Source of the DNA: Apostichopus japonicus
Lineage: Eukaryota; Echinodermata; Holothuroidea; Aspidochirotida; Stichopodidae
Direction of reading: 5' to 3'
Length of the DNA stretch: 64,000 nt
Assembly: GCF_037975245.1 (NCBI RefSeq)
Contig: NC_092563.1
Coordinates: 2,843,501-2,907,500 of the forward strand
Below the pieces are notes generated by a model, which saw only the letters and a list, made by a program, of their open reading frames with translations, was not told the origin of the DNA and did not search any database. The stretch's first letter is position 1. Every line of letters starts with the position of its first letter. Position numbers and translations under genes: made by a program. This document shows positions 1 to 12,870 of this stretch, one piece after another.

Positions 1-1077
1 CAGTTTCAGTTTATCCTAAAAAGACTGTGGGGTAACATTTTCTTGAATACTAATCAGTACTGGAGAAGAACAAATTACATTGTATACAGTGGCGGCATCA
101 TAAATTACATAGTGGCAGGGAAGCAAACGTTTTGGGTGTGAAGGGAGTCTTGAAGTGCAAAAATACACATCACATGGAAAATTTAGGGGGCTAGAAGACA
201 CTTATAACCCCCCCCCCTCCCATAGCCCATCCCCACTGCCACTGATTCATGTAGCTACTACAAGTTGTGAAACTCTAAATTCATTTATGAAAGCTTGGGT
301 CTAATAATTATTGATAAGGCAACATTTACACTGTCTTAATATGACAGTGTTGTAGGCGCTTATCTATTTACAGTATGTTACGCTTTTTTTCTTTCTGTGG
401 TAAACATCTAGCTTACAACACAAGAGTTCTTACCATTGGTGACGTAAATGGTAATATTAAGTTTTAGATCTAGTCAACATTGGCATTTGGTGGTTTTGGA
501 AGATTGATCTGCAAAACTTGGAATTATTCCTATATACCATTCGTGTTTGTTCTCTTAATCACCTTTTCATGGCTGTATACAATGTTATTAAAAGTACCGA
601 CACGTACCAAGGTAAAATTAATTAACACGTAAGCACTCAAATTGGCATGCAGTGTGGTGAATTGTCTGAAGAGTCTTAGTTCTTTGAGTGTAAGTCTCCG
701 TTTCCCTCAATATGAAAAAAACAACAAAAAATCCCTTCTGAATGGAAATGGACACGTAGGCTTTTCCATACAATTATAACCCATTGTTTTCATTTGCATA
801 GACTGCACTTTTTCATAATACCACCCACACAATTGTTGTAATGTTTATTGTTTGTGGGATTTGGGTTTTGGAATCTATATCTGTACTAAAAAAAAACCCT
901 TTATACCACACAGGTCTTTTGTACATTCTCGGTAAACTTTAACACACTACATGCAGTTTATATAACAATTACACAATAGCACACGTAATTTGATAACCAC
1001 AACAATGATATTGTTCCTATCTTACAGTAGTATCCGGTAAATCCTGGTTAAATCCTGAGGGTGTCATGGTCAATTGC

Positions 1078-1165
1078 AGGGTTTGAGCACCCTCTGCCCA
1101 GGTGTATAAATGGGGACCACGTTAGTGTGGCCCACTGAGGGGCCCCAGAGCGACCGTCTGAGTCG
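1078..1165 (+). repeat. SINE-like fragment
   Basis: The stretch around GCCCAGGTGTATAAATGGGG resembles the middle of the tRNA-derived SINE at 8595-8913 (CACCCAGGGGTTAAATGGG). No tRNA-like head or tail is recognisable, so it would be a degraded piece. This is a resemblance judged by eye. Confidence 0.35.
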
Positions 1166-1720
1166 CGCAAACTTGGGTGTGTGGGTGTGACAAGTTACCA
1201 GCAACACAGGGTTAATTGTTGTTACAGTCGTGTGAGAAGGCTTTGCCTTGATACAACAAGACTGTAAACCCTGAAATTTTAACTTTTTTAACCTTGACAT
1301 TTTTTAGCTTTTTAAGTTTAATTATTCTCAGACATTGCATATTGTTCAATTAGACAATTAAATAGAGTCAGTGTGGACAAAAGGCTCTTAAGGGTGGCTG
1401 CTGCAGTAAATAGCTTACTGAAGTTTTAACCTGTGTGACCAATCTTTGAATTTCTAGCATTATAGGCCTACACAACAGGACCTCTCAAAAAAAAAAAAAA
1501 ATTGATGCAACTACAAAATACTGATAAAAGGGAAAAATGATCCCAAGCATCATTATTCAGTTGATTTTTTTATGCTAAAGTCTCATATCAATGGAGCTCA
1601 CTAGCTTGACTAGCTATGTAACCTGATTAATAACATTGTGTTCATGGGTAAGACACTCTTGCCTCTCTTCATCCAAGGTTTTTAAATAGAGAACTGTGCA
1701 GTATAACTTGAAAGTATAGT

Positions 1721-2904
1721 TGAGTGCCCTGAATTATGGGATACCACCTAGGGGAGACGCCCTGAATTATGGCTGTACTCCTATGGGATACCACCTAAGG
1801 GAGACGCCCTGAATTATGGCTGTACTCCTATGGGATACCACCTAAGGGAGACGCCTTGAGTTATGGCTGTACTCCTATGAGATACCACCTAGGGGAGACG
1901 CCCTGAAATATGGCTGTACTCCTATGGGATACCACCTAGGGGAGACGCCCTGAAGTCCCCAATGGGTGACACCCTGAATTATGGCTGTACTCCTATGGGA
2001 TACCCCTAAGGGCAGACGCCTGAATAATGGCTGTCCTTTTATGGGATACCCCCTAGGGCAGACGCCTGAATTATGGCTGTCCTTTTATGGGATATCCCCA
2101 ATGGGTGACGCCCTGAATTATTGCTGTACTCCTATGGGATGTCCCCAATGGGTGACGCCCTGAATTATTGCTGTACTCCTATGGGATGTCCCCAATGGGT
2201 GACGCCCTGAATTATTGCTGTACTCCTATGGGATGTCCCCAATGGGTGACGCCCTGAATAATTGCTGCACTCCTATGGGATGTCCCCAATGGGTGACGCC
2301 TGAATTATTGCTGCACTCCTATGGGATGTCCCCAATGGGTGACGCCCTGAATTATTGCTGCACTCCTATGGGGTGTCCCCAATGGGTGACGCCCTGAATT
2401 ATTGCTGCACTCCTATGGGATGTCCCCAATGGGTGACGCCTGAATTATTGCTGTACTCCTATGGGATGTCCCCAATGGGTGACGCCCTGAATTATTGCTG
2501 TACTCCTATGGGATGTCCCCAATGGGTGACGCCCTGAATTATTGCTGCACTCCTATGGGATGTCCCCAATGGGTGACGCCCTGAATTATTGCTGCACTCC
2601 TATGGGATGTCCCCAATGGGTGACGCCCTGAATTATTGCTGCACTCCTATGGGATGTCCCCAATGGGTGACGCCTGAATTATTGCTGTACTCCTATGGGA
2701 TGTCCCCAATGGGTGACGCCCTGAATTATTGCTGTACTCCTATGGGATGTCCCCAATGGGTGACGCCCTGAATTATTGCTGTACTCCTATGGGATGTCCC
2801 CAATGGGTGACGCCCTGAATTATTGCTGTACTCCTATGGGATGTCCCCAATGGGTGACGCCCTGAATTATTGCTGTACTCCTATGGGATGTCCCCAATGG
2901 GTGA
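1721..2904 (+). repeat. 47-bp minisatellite array, about 25 units
   Basis: Tandem units of 47 bp (some 46) share CCTGAATTAT and CTCCTATGGGAT. The left third (to about 2095) carries the variant core ATACCACCTAGGGGAGACGC; the right part carries TGTCCCCAATGGGTGACGCC and is far more homogeneous. The 60-residue open frames seen in it (rich in SYGMSPMGDAL) are by-products of the period and not genes. Confidence 0.95.
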
Positions 2905-3586
2905 TGTGCATATGTGTTGTTCTGTTGTGTTGCGGGGGAGAGCTACTGCATGAATTGTGCCTGCTTGGGTGTGAAGCTGGGACAAACTACCAGTGTTCCT
3001 TTTGTTTTACAGCTGTGTGATGCCTTGCATGGCCCTTCAAGTTGATGCAAGTCTCTAGATTGAAAACTACTATTATAACATTAAGAGGAAGTGTGTTAAG
3101 ATCCAGCTAGGATACTGAAATGGTGACCTCAAACTGGTACATACTACGATATAACTTGTAAGCATAATTAATGTCCTTTTCTATGGAAATGGTAGTAAGA
3201 AATCAATGGAAAAGAGAACTTCTACCTAGAAATGTGGTATAGTTACACTATACTCATTGAATTCTCTTCCTCAAAAGTTGTGAAGTAAAGTAGAAGTACT
3301 TTGACTTTTTAGAAGTTCAAACTTGTACGTGAAGACCTTCAGTAAATTTCCTAGGTAATGGGGATTAGTCCAGTCACTGAATGTTGAAGTCACTCCTAAT
3401 AATAATAGTTCCTGTCACGCTATCTTTCAAAGTTATCTTTCAAAGTTAGCATTATGATGTTTTTTGCTGCCCCAATTAATTGATTGATTGAATTCTGAAG
3501 GATTCCTTTCAGGCGGTATCGTCTCATTTGGTGAATTACAATTATTGCATAAGTTTGATTTGTATTGTTTACTTGGTTTTCTCCAG

Positions 3587-6500
3587 AATTTAGTCGGGTT
3601 AGTGAGGAATGCCTGGACCATGTCTGGGAGACCCACGTTTTGTATTCTTCTACGAGAGGAACACTTTGAGTGAGTATACAGAACTGTCTTTTGTAAAAGA
3701 GGGGGGCGGGGGGGGGGGGAATGTAGGTTTTAGCTGTACATATGAGATATTGATTTTTGACCTTTTTTTGTGCAACTAATGAAAAAACCAAAAAGTAAAG
3801 GTGAATTTTGTCCTTTTTTTTTACATATTAATTGAAATCACAACAATTCTCCATTTTACGTTGTCATGTCAGTCCTGCAATGATCTATTGATACTCTTCT
3901 TTTGGTAAATCTTTTGGTCAAAAACTGGGGGGCAGGGGAATGGTGGGTGGGCAGTATATTCAACGAGAAAAAATACCACTCCCTGTCAGACTGATCAATG
4001 CGGCCGACTACCATTAAGGGAGGTACCTACTGTAAATACATACCTTGATTCTTACATATAAAGGTGAGGCTAGGCCTAGATTGACCTCCACCCAAACTGT
4101 CCTATGGTGACGCCAATAACACTATTGATGTTTTCAAGTTTATTAAGGTAACAGAATTCTTTTATCTTTCAGACATCTGTTTCTTAAACTTGCATGCAGC
4201 AAACATTTGCGTTTCCAGGTTCGAGCGATTTTACCTCGCAAAATGCTACTTTTAATGTAAATTACAGCAAAGTGGATCCCAATTATAACAAAATCCCAGT
4301 TCCAAGATCAGTCTTTGGTACTGAATACAATACAGAGGCAGCACCTGGCACGACCCGAGGTCCCCCGGTTGGAATCAGCTCAATAGTTTGTTTGGTATAC
4401 CCTTTTGAAAATATGTTGTTTTTTTTATAAAAATTGTTTAGAGACTCAAGTTGCGACAAGATGCTCAAAATGTTGTCTGCGTTCAAGAGAGGAGTCTTCA
4501 ATGGCATCAGGGTTAAAATTGGCAGATTGAATACCTTGGTACCTGCTTCGTATGTAGAACATTTGGATTTCAGGATACCCAATGAAAGGTAAGTTTAAAA
4601 AAAAACGTCTTCAGCTACCTACATGGTCATAACTACCCTATCAAAGGGGTGGGGAGGGAGGGAGGGGACTGGGAGAGGAGGGGTTTTGTTTCCTTAAGTG
4701 TATTATGAAAATGAGAATTTATATTTCTTTATCCCACATTTTCCCTGCCCCTTCCTAATTGAGTTAGGTCCACGGCTGTAGCAGATCAAACTTGAGTGTA
4801 CAAGTTTATCTGTTCATGAATTTTGGGAGCAGTGTAGGTATTTTAGGAAGAAAAATACCATCTGTATTGATGAAGCTATATCCAGAATTCCAGAGAGGCT
4901 TAAGACATGTAACACACATCAAAAAGAACAGACGTTATATAAGCTGATCATGGTGGACAATCACATGGGGTCATAGGCGTACGGGACCATTTCAGTCTGG
5001 GGGGGCAGAACTTTTGTGCCCGAAAGTTCCTTTGACACTATCTAAGCGGAGCGCCACCATCGGTTGGCACGTAGTGTACAAGAAATTTTTTAGCAAGAAA
5101 TGCCTCTCAGATTGCAGGAAATGGCCCTTCTGGGGCCTTGCAAGTTGCATCTAAACATTCTTTATTTTATAATCTCACGTTTTAGAAATTTACACTTCCA
5201 CAAAACTGGTAAATTAGAAGAAGAAAAAATGGTAACATCACTTTGAAGGGGAAAAATAGGACAGTTTATTTTTCCTGTTAATAATTTTGGGCGATATTGC
5301 AAAAAGCGTGGTAGCCCTGATATATTAAATATTCGGGCATCATGCTGCTAAATAAAGAAATCATTAGGCCTATATTAATATTAATGACACAAAACAAATA
5401 ACACAAAACGCTCTCCACGGAATTGTCGGGCAAAAATTTGAAAAAAATTCGGGCAAGTTACTGCATATTTATAAATATATTTTTTTCTCCTCTTAGGCTG
5501 CCCGAATTTTTCAGGACTTTTGCCCAAATTTCTTGTACTCTGGAAATTTGGGGGGCAGTCTGCCCCCCCCCCCCGCCTTGTACGCCTATGCATGGGATAG
5601 GATTTCAAATGAAGTCTACTCTAGGTACAACGATTAATGCTGAGCTAAATTTAGATATTCTCTTACGTAGCTTGTACCTTTGTGACAAACATGGACATTG
5701 TAATATGAACAAAACAAGTGTCAGGGTGAAATGAAACCATTCAAACCACTTCAGGAAGGAGGAATAATATTGAATATTTCACCGATTAATGTACTATCAG
5801 TAGTAGAGAAGGTCTGTAAAAGTGGTTTCAATTTGATCAATGTTGTCACATTTTGAGAAAGACTTGTTAATTTTTTGCCAGACATTGGTGAACAGACTTT
5901 ATAGCAAACACATATGTTCTTGTAATCTTGAATGGTTTTATGTTTTGTCTCTTGAATGACTTCCTCCGAACTAAACTCGATCAGTACCCCGTTGACGTTC
6001 ACCCCACTCCAGGATAACGACGGGGGGGTCTCACCCGCCAGGACAGTGCGGAGGAGACTGAGCTCCAGCCTCTCCTCGGCAGAAGATGATGAAGAGGATT
6101 TTGATATCAAGGTAAGTTTCCATGTTCGCAGTCTGCCAGTCAGCCTCAAAGGATGTCCTAGATTTAAAGATCATATCGTGTATTAATTTGGTTAGATTCA
6201 CTGCGAGTCACTTTTGTAGGGATCTTCTCAGATGGGTCTCTTAGTGAATCGGCACTCCGGCAATTTTTCCCAAAGTACCATCTCTGCATTTTTCTGACAA
6301 TTCTGATTTAAAAAATCCAAAACTTTGAGAAGTGATTGAGGAAAAACAATTTAAATATCTTATAGAACATTTATAAATCAATGAAGAACTTGAGAAAAGG
6401 TGACTTCCTTTCTATGCAAACAGTTGACAAGTTTAATTAGTTGTCAGGCCCAATACATTATTACTTTCTTATGTCCTAAAACAAAGGAATACTTTAATAC

Positions 6501-7989
6501 TGAAGAAAGAAAACAACCTGTTATCTTTATGTCACTACCACATGTGTTCTTAATCCCAAGAATTTAGGGGTAAGAACAATGTCCATAGTATTTGCACTTT
6601 CCCTCGGTAAAAAAAAAATAGAGTAAATATTCTTTATGTATTAGTTTTGGCATGAGAGTCTATATTACCTGCTTATAGTTCAAAGAACTAAAGAGAAAAC
6701 AATTAAGAAAGAACAGACAGATAGTTTAGAAGTTTTTCCTAAACAATGGTTAGACTTTTTGGTGCCATTTAGTAATTTAAGAACTATGTAGTTTACTGTT
6801 ACCATAAAACTTTGATAACTTTGTTCATTTAGCATTACAAGAGTAGACCTACCTATGAGCTTCATCAGCAGTACCATTCAATAAAGAGACTTCTGTCTCA
6901 AGCAGAGATGTTGGCTCTTATGTCGGAAAGAGATGGTCTCCACTTTGAACTGGATGGAGGTGAGTGAATGCTGGGTAAATTATGCAAATTAAGAAGAAAG
7001 AAATTTAGTCATGTTATGATTGTATTGATCGACCTAGGTCGATCAATACAATCCTCTATCATCACTGTAACTTAGATTAGCATGGAGATAAAATATAATT
7101 AGGAAAAAAACAATCATGTAATTAATGTAATAATTTCTTTTAATACTTAATGAAATCAAACTCATTATGGATTATGGATAAAAATTGATGTGCGTGGTGA
7201 TAGAGAGAGGTTCCATCGCAACTTAGAGGCCCAATTTGTTCTCTGTCAAATGGTCAATGTGAACAGTTGTCTATGCAATGAAAGTTTTAGAACTCAAATG
7301 GAATTGAATCAGGAGATGGCATGTGAAGGGTGTCTTAAGTGTGCCTGAAGTCAAAGGTGTTGAGTAAAGTGCAATAGGTTCAGTGACAAATATTTGAAAC
7401 TTGTCAGTCAAGGAAATAACTGCTTGAATATTTTGTTCATTGAACAGATCATTTGTCATGTCGTACAATCAACTGCAGCAGCACTACCGTTAAAATAGGG
7501 ATGACCTGTTCTCTGTCTTGTTTTTGTTGTTGTCTATTTGTACAAGTGTTGTGTAACAGTCAGCAATAAACTTAACTCTGCTATGATATCTTCCTTTCCC
7601 TAGCCACGCTGCAGGAGAGACTGGAGGCGGTAGCAGTGAAAGCGCGCATTCAGAAAGAATGGTCGACGCAGAGGTATGTCGCTAGCATACTGAGAAAGGC
7701 GGTGGACAGTCTAGCTCCATCCATAACCACCATGCTGGTCAGAGGGAAGTTTGTGAGTACCTTAAATTACAGAAGCTGGTGGCATTTGAAGGTCAACATT
7801 TGTTTCAACAAAAGCCACACAAATATTAATTCTCCAGTAAATACTCAAGGAAAGTTGATTATTTATCAAAAATTAAGACATTCTGCTAGCATTGTTAAAG
7901 TGGCAAAAAAAGGACTTATGTTGGTTATCAAGTAATTCATAATTCCAATTCTGAAAAATTTGTTCCCCAGGCAAGTGTTCATAATATTA

Positions 7990-8029
<40 letters not shown>

Positions 8030-11000
8030 ATATATACTAACCACATACAAAAGATGGGGAGAGATCTGAAAGCCTCTCAAATCTCATATTCAGATAATAT
8101 TAGGTAATATTAAAAAGCCAACATCATTTACATCTTTTTTGAAGGTATCTGTGGGGGTGTTTGGTCATGAAGAAAAAGTCTTCATGAAACCGGTGTCTCC
8201 TGGTGAACTGCTGGATACCATCTTCAACCTCTGTCAACCGCACGACATTTACGAGCCAGTGATTCACCAAGAGGTCATCATCGCCCTCAGTAAGCTCATA
8301 AGCAGTAAACCAAAGCTCTTTGATGGAATTCTCAAGATTCGAGTGGGGTAAGCGTGACATTTATTGTAAACTTTTAATTAAAAGACAAGGGAAGGGGGCA
8401 AAATGTATCATATTTCACCTCCTAGAGTAATTGCTGTAATGCATGTTGCCTGTACGAAGGAACACATGTGCTATTATTTGCATATTGAATATTCATGACA
8501 CATTACATTACTGTAGACTTAAAGACTGGTGCTGCTGATAATAGCCTACAATATGAGGTTTGATTTTGAAGGCGTCCTTCGTGTGTGTTGACGAGTGAGA
8601 GCGTGGTGGCCAATTGGCTAAGGCGTCGGACTTTTGATCCAAGGATTGCTGGTTCATTACGTTGTGTCCTTGGGCCAGATGCTTTATCTCAATTGCCTCT
8701 CTCCACCCAGGGGTTAAATGGGTACCTGTGAGGTATAAAACTTGTCATTGAGTGCAGAATATAACTGCAGCTGCTTGGGTGGATTGACTCTGAGACCTGG
8801 TTATCATTGATCAGTAGTAATATAACGTCTGTATTAAAGCGCTTTGAAATCTATCGCTGGTATAAAGCGCTTTATAAATGGAATATTATTGTATTATCAT
8901 TATTATCATTATTAATGTGGTGAAGAAGGTTTTGCCCCATTGTGTCACTGTTAACATTACCTACTACTTCTTTGATTGACCAACAGTTGGCTAATACAAG
9001 CAATGAAGATGGAATTGAGACACTCATGGCGTATGAAAGATGTAAGTCCAATACTTGATATCGACATCTACGTATATATTCAATCGGTGGAGGTACACAC
9101 CAGAATGGATGATGAAATAATGTATTCAACTCTTTCACATAGAATTGTTTGTTGTGAACACAAAGTATTGTCAGACCCAAAAATTTGCCTTTTTCACACA
9201 CAAAAAGGAGATGCTAGTCTCAGTAGTATGGCTTGACCAAGGATCAGCCGGTCAGCTTAGCCTTCTCGGTCCGTATATGTACACCCAAACACCACTGCAT
9301 ATGTGAGTAAGTGGTCACGGTGAGTATTATGGGATATGCATGTAAAAAGGTCAAGTCGCCTGATTCATCATGGGCAGTTTTTAAAAGTTTGAATTAAGGA
9401 AACAGAAACTAAGTTTTTTCTGGAGTCACACAGTCAGGCTTTTCTTCATCTCTTTTTATCTGTTGTTCCTCTCTATCCCTGTTTCGTTCCAGCTGATCCA
9501 CAGTTTACCACCTAGCCAGTTGACTCAACTGTTGACCTTTGTCCTTGAGGTCAATATGGCAGACCTTGACGATAGAACATGGCTGCAAAAGCGTCAGTTT
9601 ATGGGTGCCCTCAATAAATGTCCTGCTGGCTTTTACGACAAAGGTTTGTTTTTCTTCTGTCATTACAAAGTTTAGGATACCTCGCAATCATACAATTGTT
9701 GATACAGTTATGTTAATAAAATACTAATGACGTTTCTGAAAATCTTAATGAAAAGCCTTCAGTCACTATTTAGGTTTGTTTGCAATGAAAGCGCTCTTCA
9801 ATTTTGTTTTTCTACGCTTCAGCTCACGTAGATAAAACATTTCTTGATGGTCCACTTGAAATGTAATTTGATGTACAAGAGAGTGGTGTTGATTGGAAGG
9901 GGTTGTGCTACAATGCAAAGCTGATAACATGTATTAGAATAGTGTGCATTATCGTGCTCCAGAAATCAACCATTGTAAAATCTTAAAATTTTGGGGTGTT
10001 TTAAGTGATTTGGAGGGAAGAGCTAGGGGGAAAGGGGTCAGTTTGACCTCGGAAGGATTAATCCACATAGAGACGCGTGTTGGTCTGACTGAACCAAAGT
10101 CAAGAATGTGTTCTCCCGACTTGTTGGAAATATGTTTGATGAAGTTAGAATTGATCAAAGCAATATTGGGCTTTGACCAGACCTGCATTCGTAGCTGTCT
10201 GTAAGCTGTCTGTAAGTAATTACAGATCATTGAACTAACATGAGATTGGTACCCCCATTTAGGTTAGTGAGTTAAATGTACCTACCCATATGTAACATTA
10301 CAGAATATCAAACTATAAAATGCTACTAGCACTGTAGGTAAGTTAGTTACACACCATTGAAATAATGTGAAAGTTACCTTAGTCTAGGTAATGGAGTACA
10401 AACTATGATGGTAAACGCACCTCGCTATGGCTAGTCTTAACTAATAGGAGGAAGTTGTCTTGAACTAATTGTCTATTGGCGATACTTTCTCTGTATTTGA
10501 TTTGATTTTATTCGGCAAAAAATCATTCTTCATCTGCATACAAAAAAAATTTGCACATAAGATAAACATTTAAAATACAAGATGGGAATATACTTAAATG
10601 CATCAAAAAGAAAATAACATGCCAAGGATAACCCTTTAAGCTAAAAGCTTATGTAAGACATATCACTTCCATTTCCGATACATCACTCACGTTTAACCTG
10701 CTTGCATGGTGTCATTTTCACTCAGTATGGATGATCCTCGGACGCACCCCTGGAGGGTTCATCATAGCCAACCAGTACCTTCCACAGCAGCCTACATTGT
10801 CAGACATGACGAAAACAGATCTCAACTTTGCTCTGAAGATCGAAGAAATGTTCTGTCGAATTGCGCACTCAGAGTATAGACAAGTCATTGTAGAGGTAAT
10901 ATTCATAGAATTATTGTTATGATTGTAAAAAAATGCCTGGTCTATTTTTCCTTTTTTTGGGTAAAACTGATTGAATTTGGCACTCGTGTTTGTACTTTAT

Positions 11001-12710
11001 TTCCTGATACAACCTCCTTGTCGGTCTAAATGCCGTTCTTCAAAGTCATCCTCTTCCAGATCCGAAACAGTTTGTCAAAGAATAAAATTCTGTAAGTTAT
11101 ACCTTTTTAGAGGATTTTCCTCGCAGTACCAAGAAAGCATGCTTTATTTACTAATATGATCCAGTCGGCACTGATTAAACCTCAAAGTTCAGAATGAAGA
11201 TTATTGCACTGTGCAGGCAATTTCCTTAAAAGCAGAAGTTTTCACTAAAAGGTTCTTGGTAACATTTTTTTATATTGTTGTGAATTGTGTATTGGACCAA
11301 TAACGGCACATCCAGAATCCAATTGTATTTATTATAAACTTCTCAAAATGTTTGTAGCTTTCTTTAGCTGTATTTATCTTATTGGGTAATAGTTTGATCA
11401 GTGGAAAAGCAGCTGCGGAAAAACCAAAAGGATCCAAAAGCATGAAACATGTTATTTGCCAGGGAAAAAAATGATCACTTTTGAAATATTCCTTCAGTGG
11501 ACAGACGAGATTGTGTAGGCTTCAGTATTATTGCATTGTTGTGAACATTTAATACACTGCTGTTACTGAAGCCTATCACCTGAGGGTTTGTGAGGTCACA
11601 GAGGGTCGATCCATCAATGATGTATTCTATTTGAGATACCCACATTTAAATAATTCTGCTTATAATAGTTACTAAACTAAAAATTAATCAGTTACTCTTT
11701 TAGTTTTCATGTTTTCTGTCGTTTATTCTCACAGTTGCTGTTCGTGGTAGCTACTATTCTCGGCAGAAATCCAGAATTGCAATTCCAGCATACAGTCAAC
11801 ATGGATTCTGTAAGCAACTTTACCTTACTTTAGTCTTCTGTCTCCTCTGACTGTTAGGCAAAGATGTAGGTGCAGTTGATCACTTTGCTTATATGTAATA
11901 TTCCTCAATTTGGAAAAATGTGGAAAGAATGAAATAATTTCCACAATTTTTGTCTCTTTGTTTTGGTACTCTGATATTACGAAATTGTTTCAAGATATGT
12001 TATCCTATAGATTTTGATATAATTTCATTGATCCATTTTCAGTTTTACAATTTTGAAATCTTTAATGTGGTGTGTGCTACAATACAAAGAGAGAGAGACC
12101 AGAGGTGGAGGGCAGTGGTGGTGGATAAGGTTTTCCCTATTTCACCTCAAAAAAGGAGGAGAAAATGTTGGGGCCTTGGGAGGGTTCTTACGTAGAGGTA
12201 TTCCATCTTCCCTTTGTAGGAAATAATAAAGGGCACCTACATGAAAATTGCAGCAGATTTGGAGTTATCAATGGAAGATCAAATCCCTCAATTAAGAGAC
12301 TGTTAATAATGACAAGTTCCTTTCTCTGCTCAAAATTGGAATAGCTAGGAAGGCCAAAGTTGAGGAAAAGTGTTGATGGTATGAGTTACAACTTGTTTTG
12401 GAAGGACCTAAAAATCCAGACATTTTCAAAAAATTTCAAATATTCCTGGGGCTGCATGTATAAGTAACTTAAAGGTAATTTTTTCTTTAGTTCAAGTCTT
12501 TTATTGTCTTTAAATACTCAGCTGGTTCACGAAGCATTTAACTTATTTCTGTCGGAGGAAGGACTGGAGAAGCAGGACGACATGACGCCATTTTACAATT
12601 CCCCACCGCACGGGATCAAAGGCACATCGAATTACCTGACAAAAGTAGCTGTCAAACATCTACTGAATTCTCCAATCGTCCAAGGGGATCACGCCTGTAA
12701 AATCAGTTAA
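3587..12710 (+). CDS. PHKB: Phosphorylase b kinase regulatory subunit beta, C-terminal part (partial gene)
   Basis: Regulatory subunit of phosphorylase kinase, the cytosolic (alpha beta gamma delta)4 complex that activates glycogen phosphorylase. Exons: 3587-3669, 4442-4588, 5985-6111, 6833-6959, 7604-7752, 8145-8347, 8987-9041, 9493-9643, 10726-10895, 11735-11809, 12522-12710. All phases join and give 491 codons plus TAA. Recognisable stretches are GRPTFCILLREEHF, VGVFGHEEKV, LKIRVGWLIQAMKMEL, GFYDKVWMILGRTPGG, LPQQPTLSDMT and EKQDDMTPFYNSPPHG, which match vertebrate PHKB better than PHKA. The protein ends CKIS, a CaaX-type box like the one at the end of the vertebrate protein, which is known to be farnesylated. 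The 5985 exon (RRRLSSSLSSAEDDEEDFD) is a serine/acidic linker; its left border is the least certain. The N-terminal ~600 residues are upstream of the window. Confidence 0.93.
4972..5590. mobile_element. hAT-like non-autonomous element in PHKB intron
   Basis: The ends are inverted (CATAGGCGTAC... / ...GTACGCCTATG) and flanked by CATGGGGT (4964-4971) and CATGGGAT (5591-5598), a 7/8 target-site duplication. The interior shares CTAAGCGGAGCGCCACCA and nearby sequence with the elements at 33605 and 53246. No transposase frame is present. Confidence 0.75.
7018..7053. repeat. Perfect 36-bp palindrome
   Basis: Both arms read GATTGTATTGATCGACCT without a mismatch or spacer; the centre is CCTAGG at 7033-7038. 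It lies in the PHKB intron after the 6833-6959 exon. It could extrude as a cruciform or bind a dimeric factor; nothing shows which. Confidence 0.97.
7990..8037. repeat. (TA)n microsatellite
   Basis: Almost pure TA dinucleotide run in a PHKB intron, about 100 bp before the exon at 8145. Confidence 0.95.
8595..8913 (+). mobile_element. tRNA-derived SINE with ATT-rich tail
   Basis: The head has an A-box-like segment (GTGGCCAATTGGCTAAGGCG) and a B-box-like GGTTCATTAC at the usual spacing. The body contains CCAGGGGTTAAATGGGTACC and ends with AAAGCGCTTTATAAATGG followed by ATT/ATC repeats, typical of invertebrate deuterostome SINEs. It sits in the PHKB intron between the 8145 and 8987 exons. Confidence 0.8.
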
Positions 12711-12870
12711 CGGAACCCGAAGCGATCGCCACGGACCATTCGCACCAAAAAGCATGTCAGTTAACACAATTTTGCCAGATTTTTTTGAAGAAGTTTGGTC
12801 TTGCGTTTTCTTGGGCTTTCTGGTCTGAATTGTATGTGTAGTCTGAAAATGGGAGTACTGACACATGTTT

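Larger units (their letters stand above)
1..3586. other. Presumed PHKB intron / upstream sequence, no exon recognised
   Basis: AT-rich sequence lying 5' of the first PHKB exon I can recognise, so it is most likely intron. It holds the 47-bp minisatellite (1721-2904), a short SINE-like fragment near 1078-1165, and poly-A/poly-C runs. Short open frames here have no family resemblance. I did not find any exon coding for the N-terminal glucoamylase-like part of PHKB. Confidence 0.55.

Noticed and set aside
1981-3020. Chain of 60-65-codon frames with SYGMSPMGDAL repeats
   Set aside because: The 47-bp period forces a stop in each set of units; no start context or splice sites support coding.
4194-4430. 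Open frame between PHKB exons at 3669 and 4442
   Set aside because: The flanking exons already join in phase and in sequence; nothing in PHKB corresponds to this frame.
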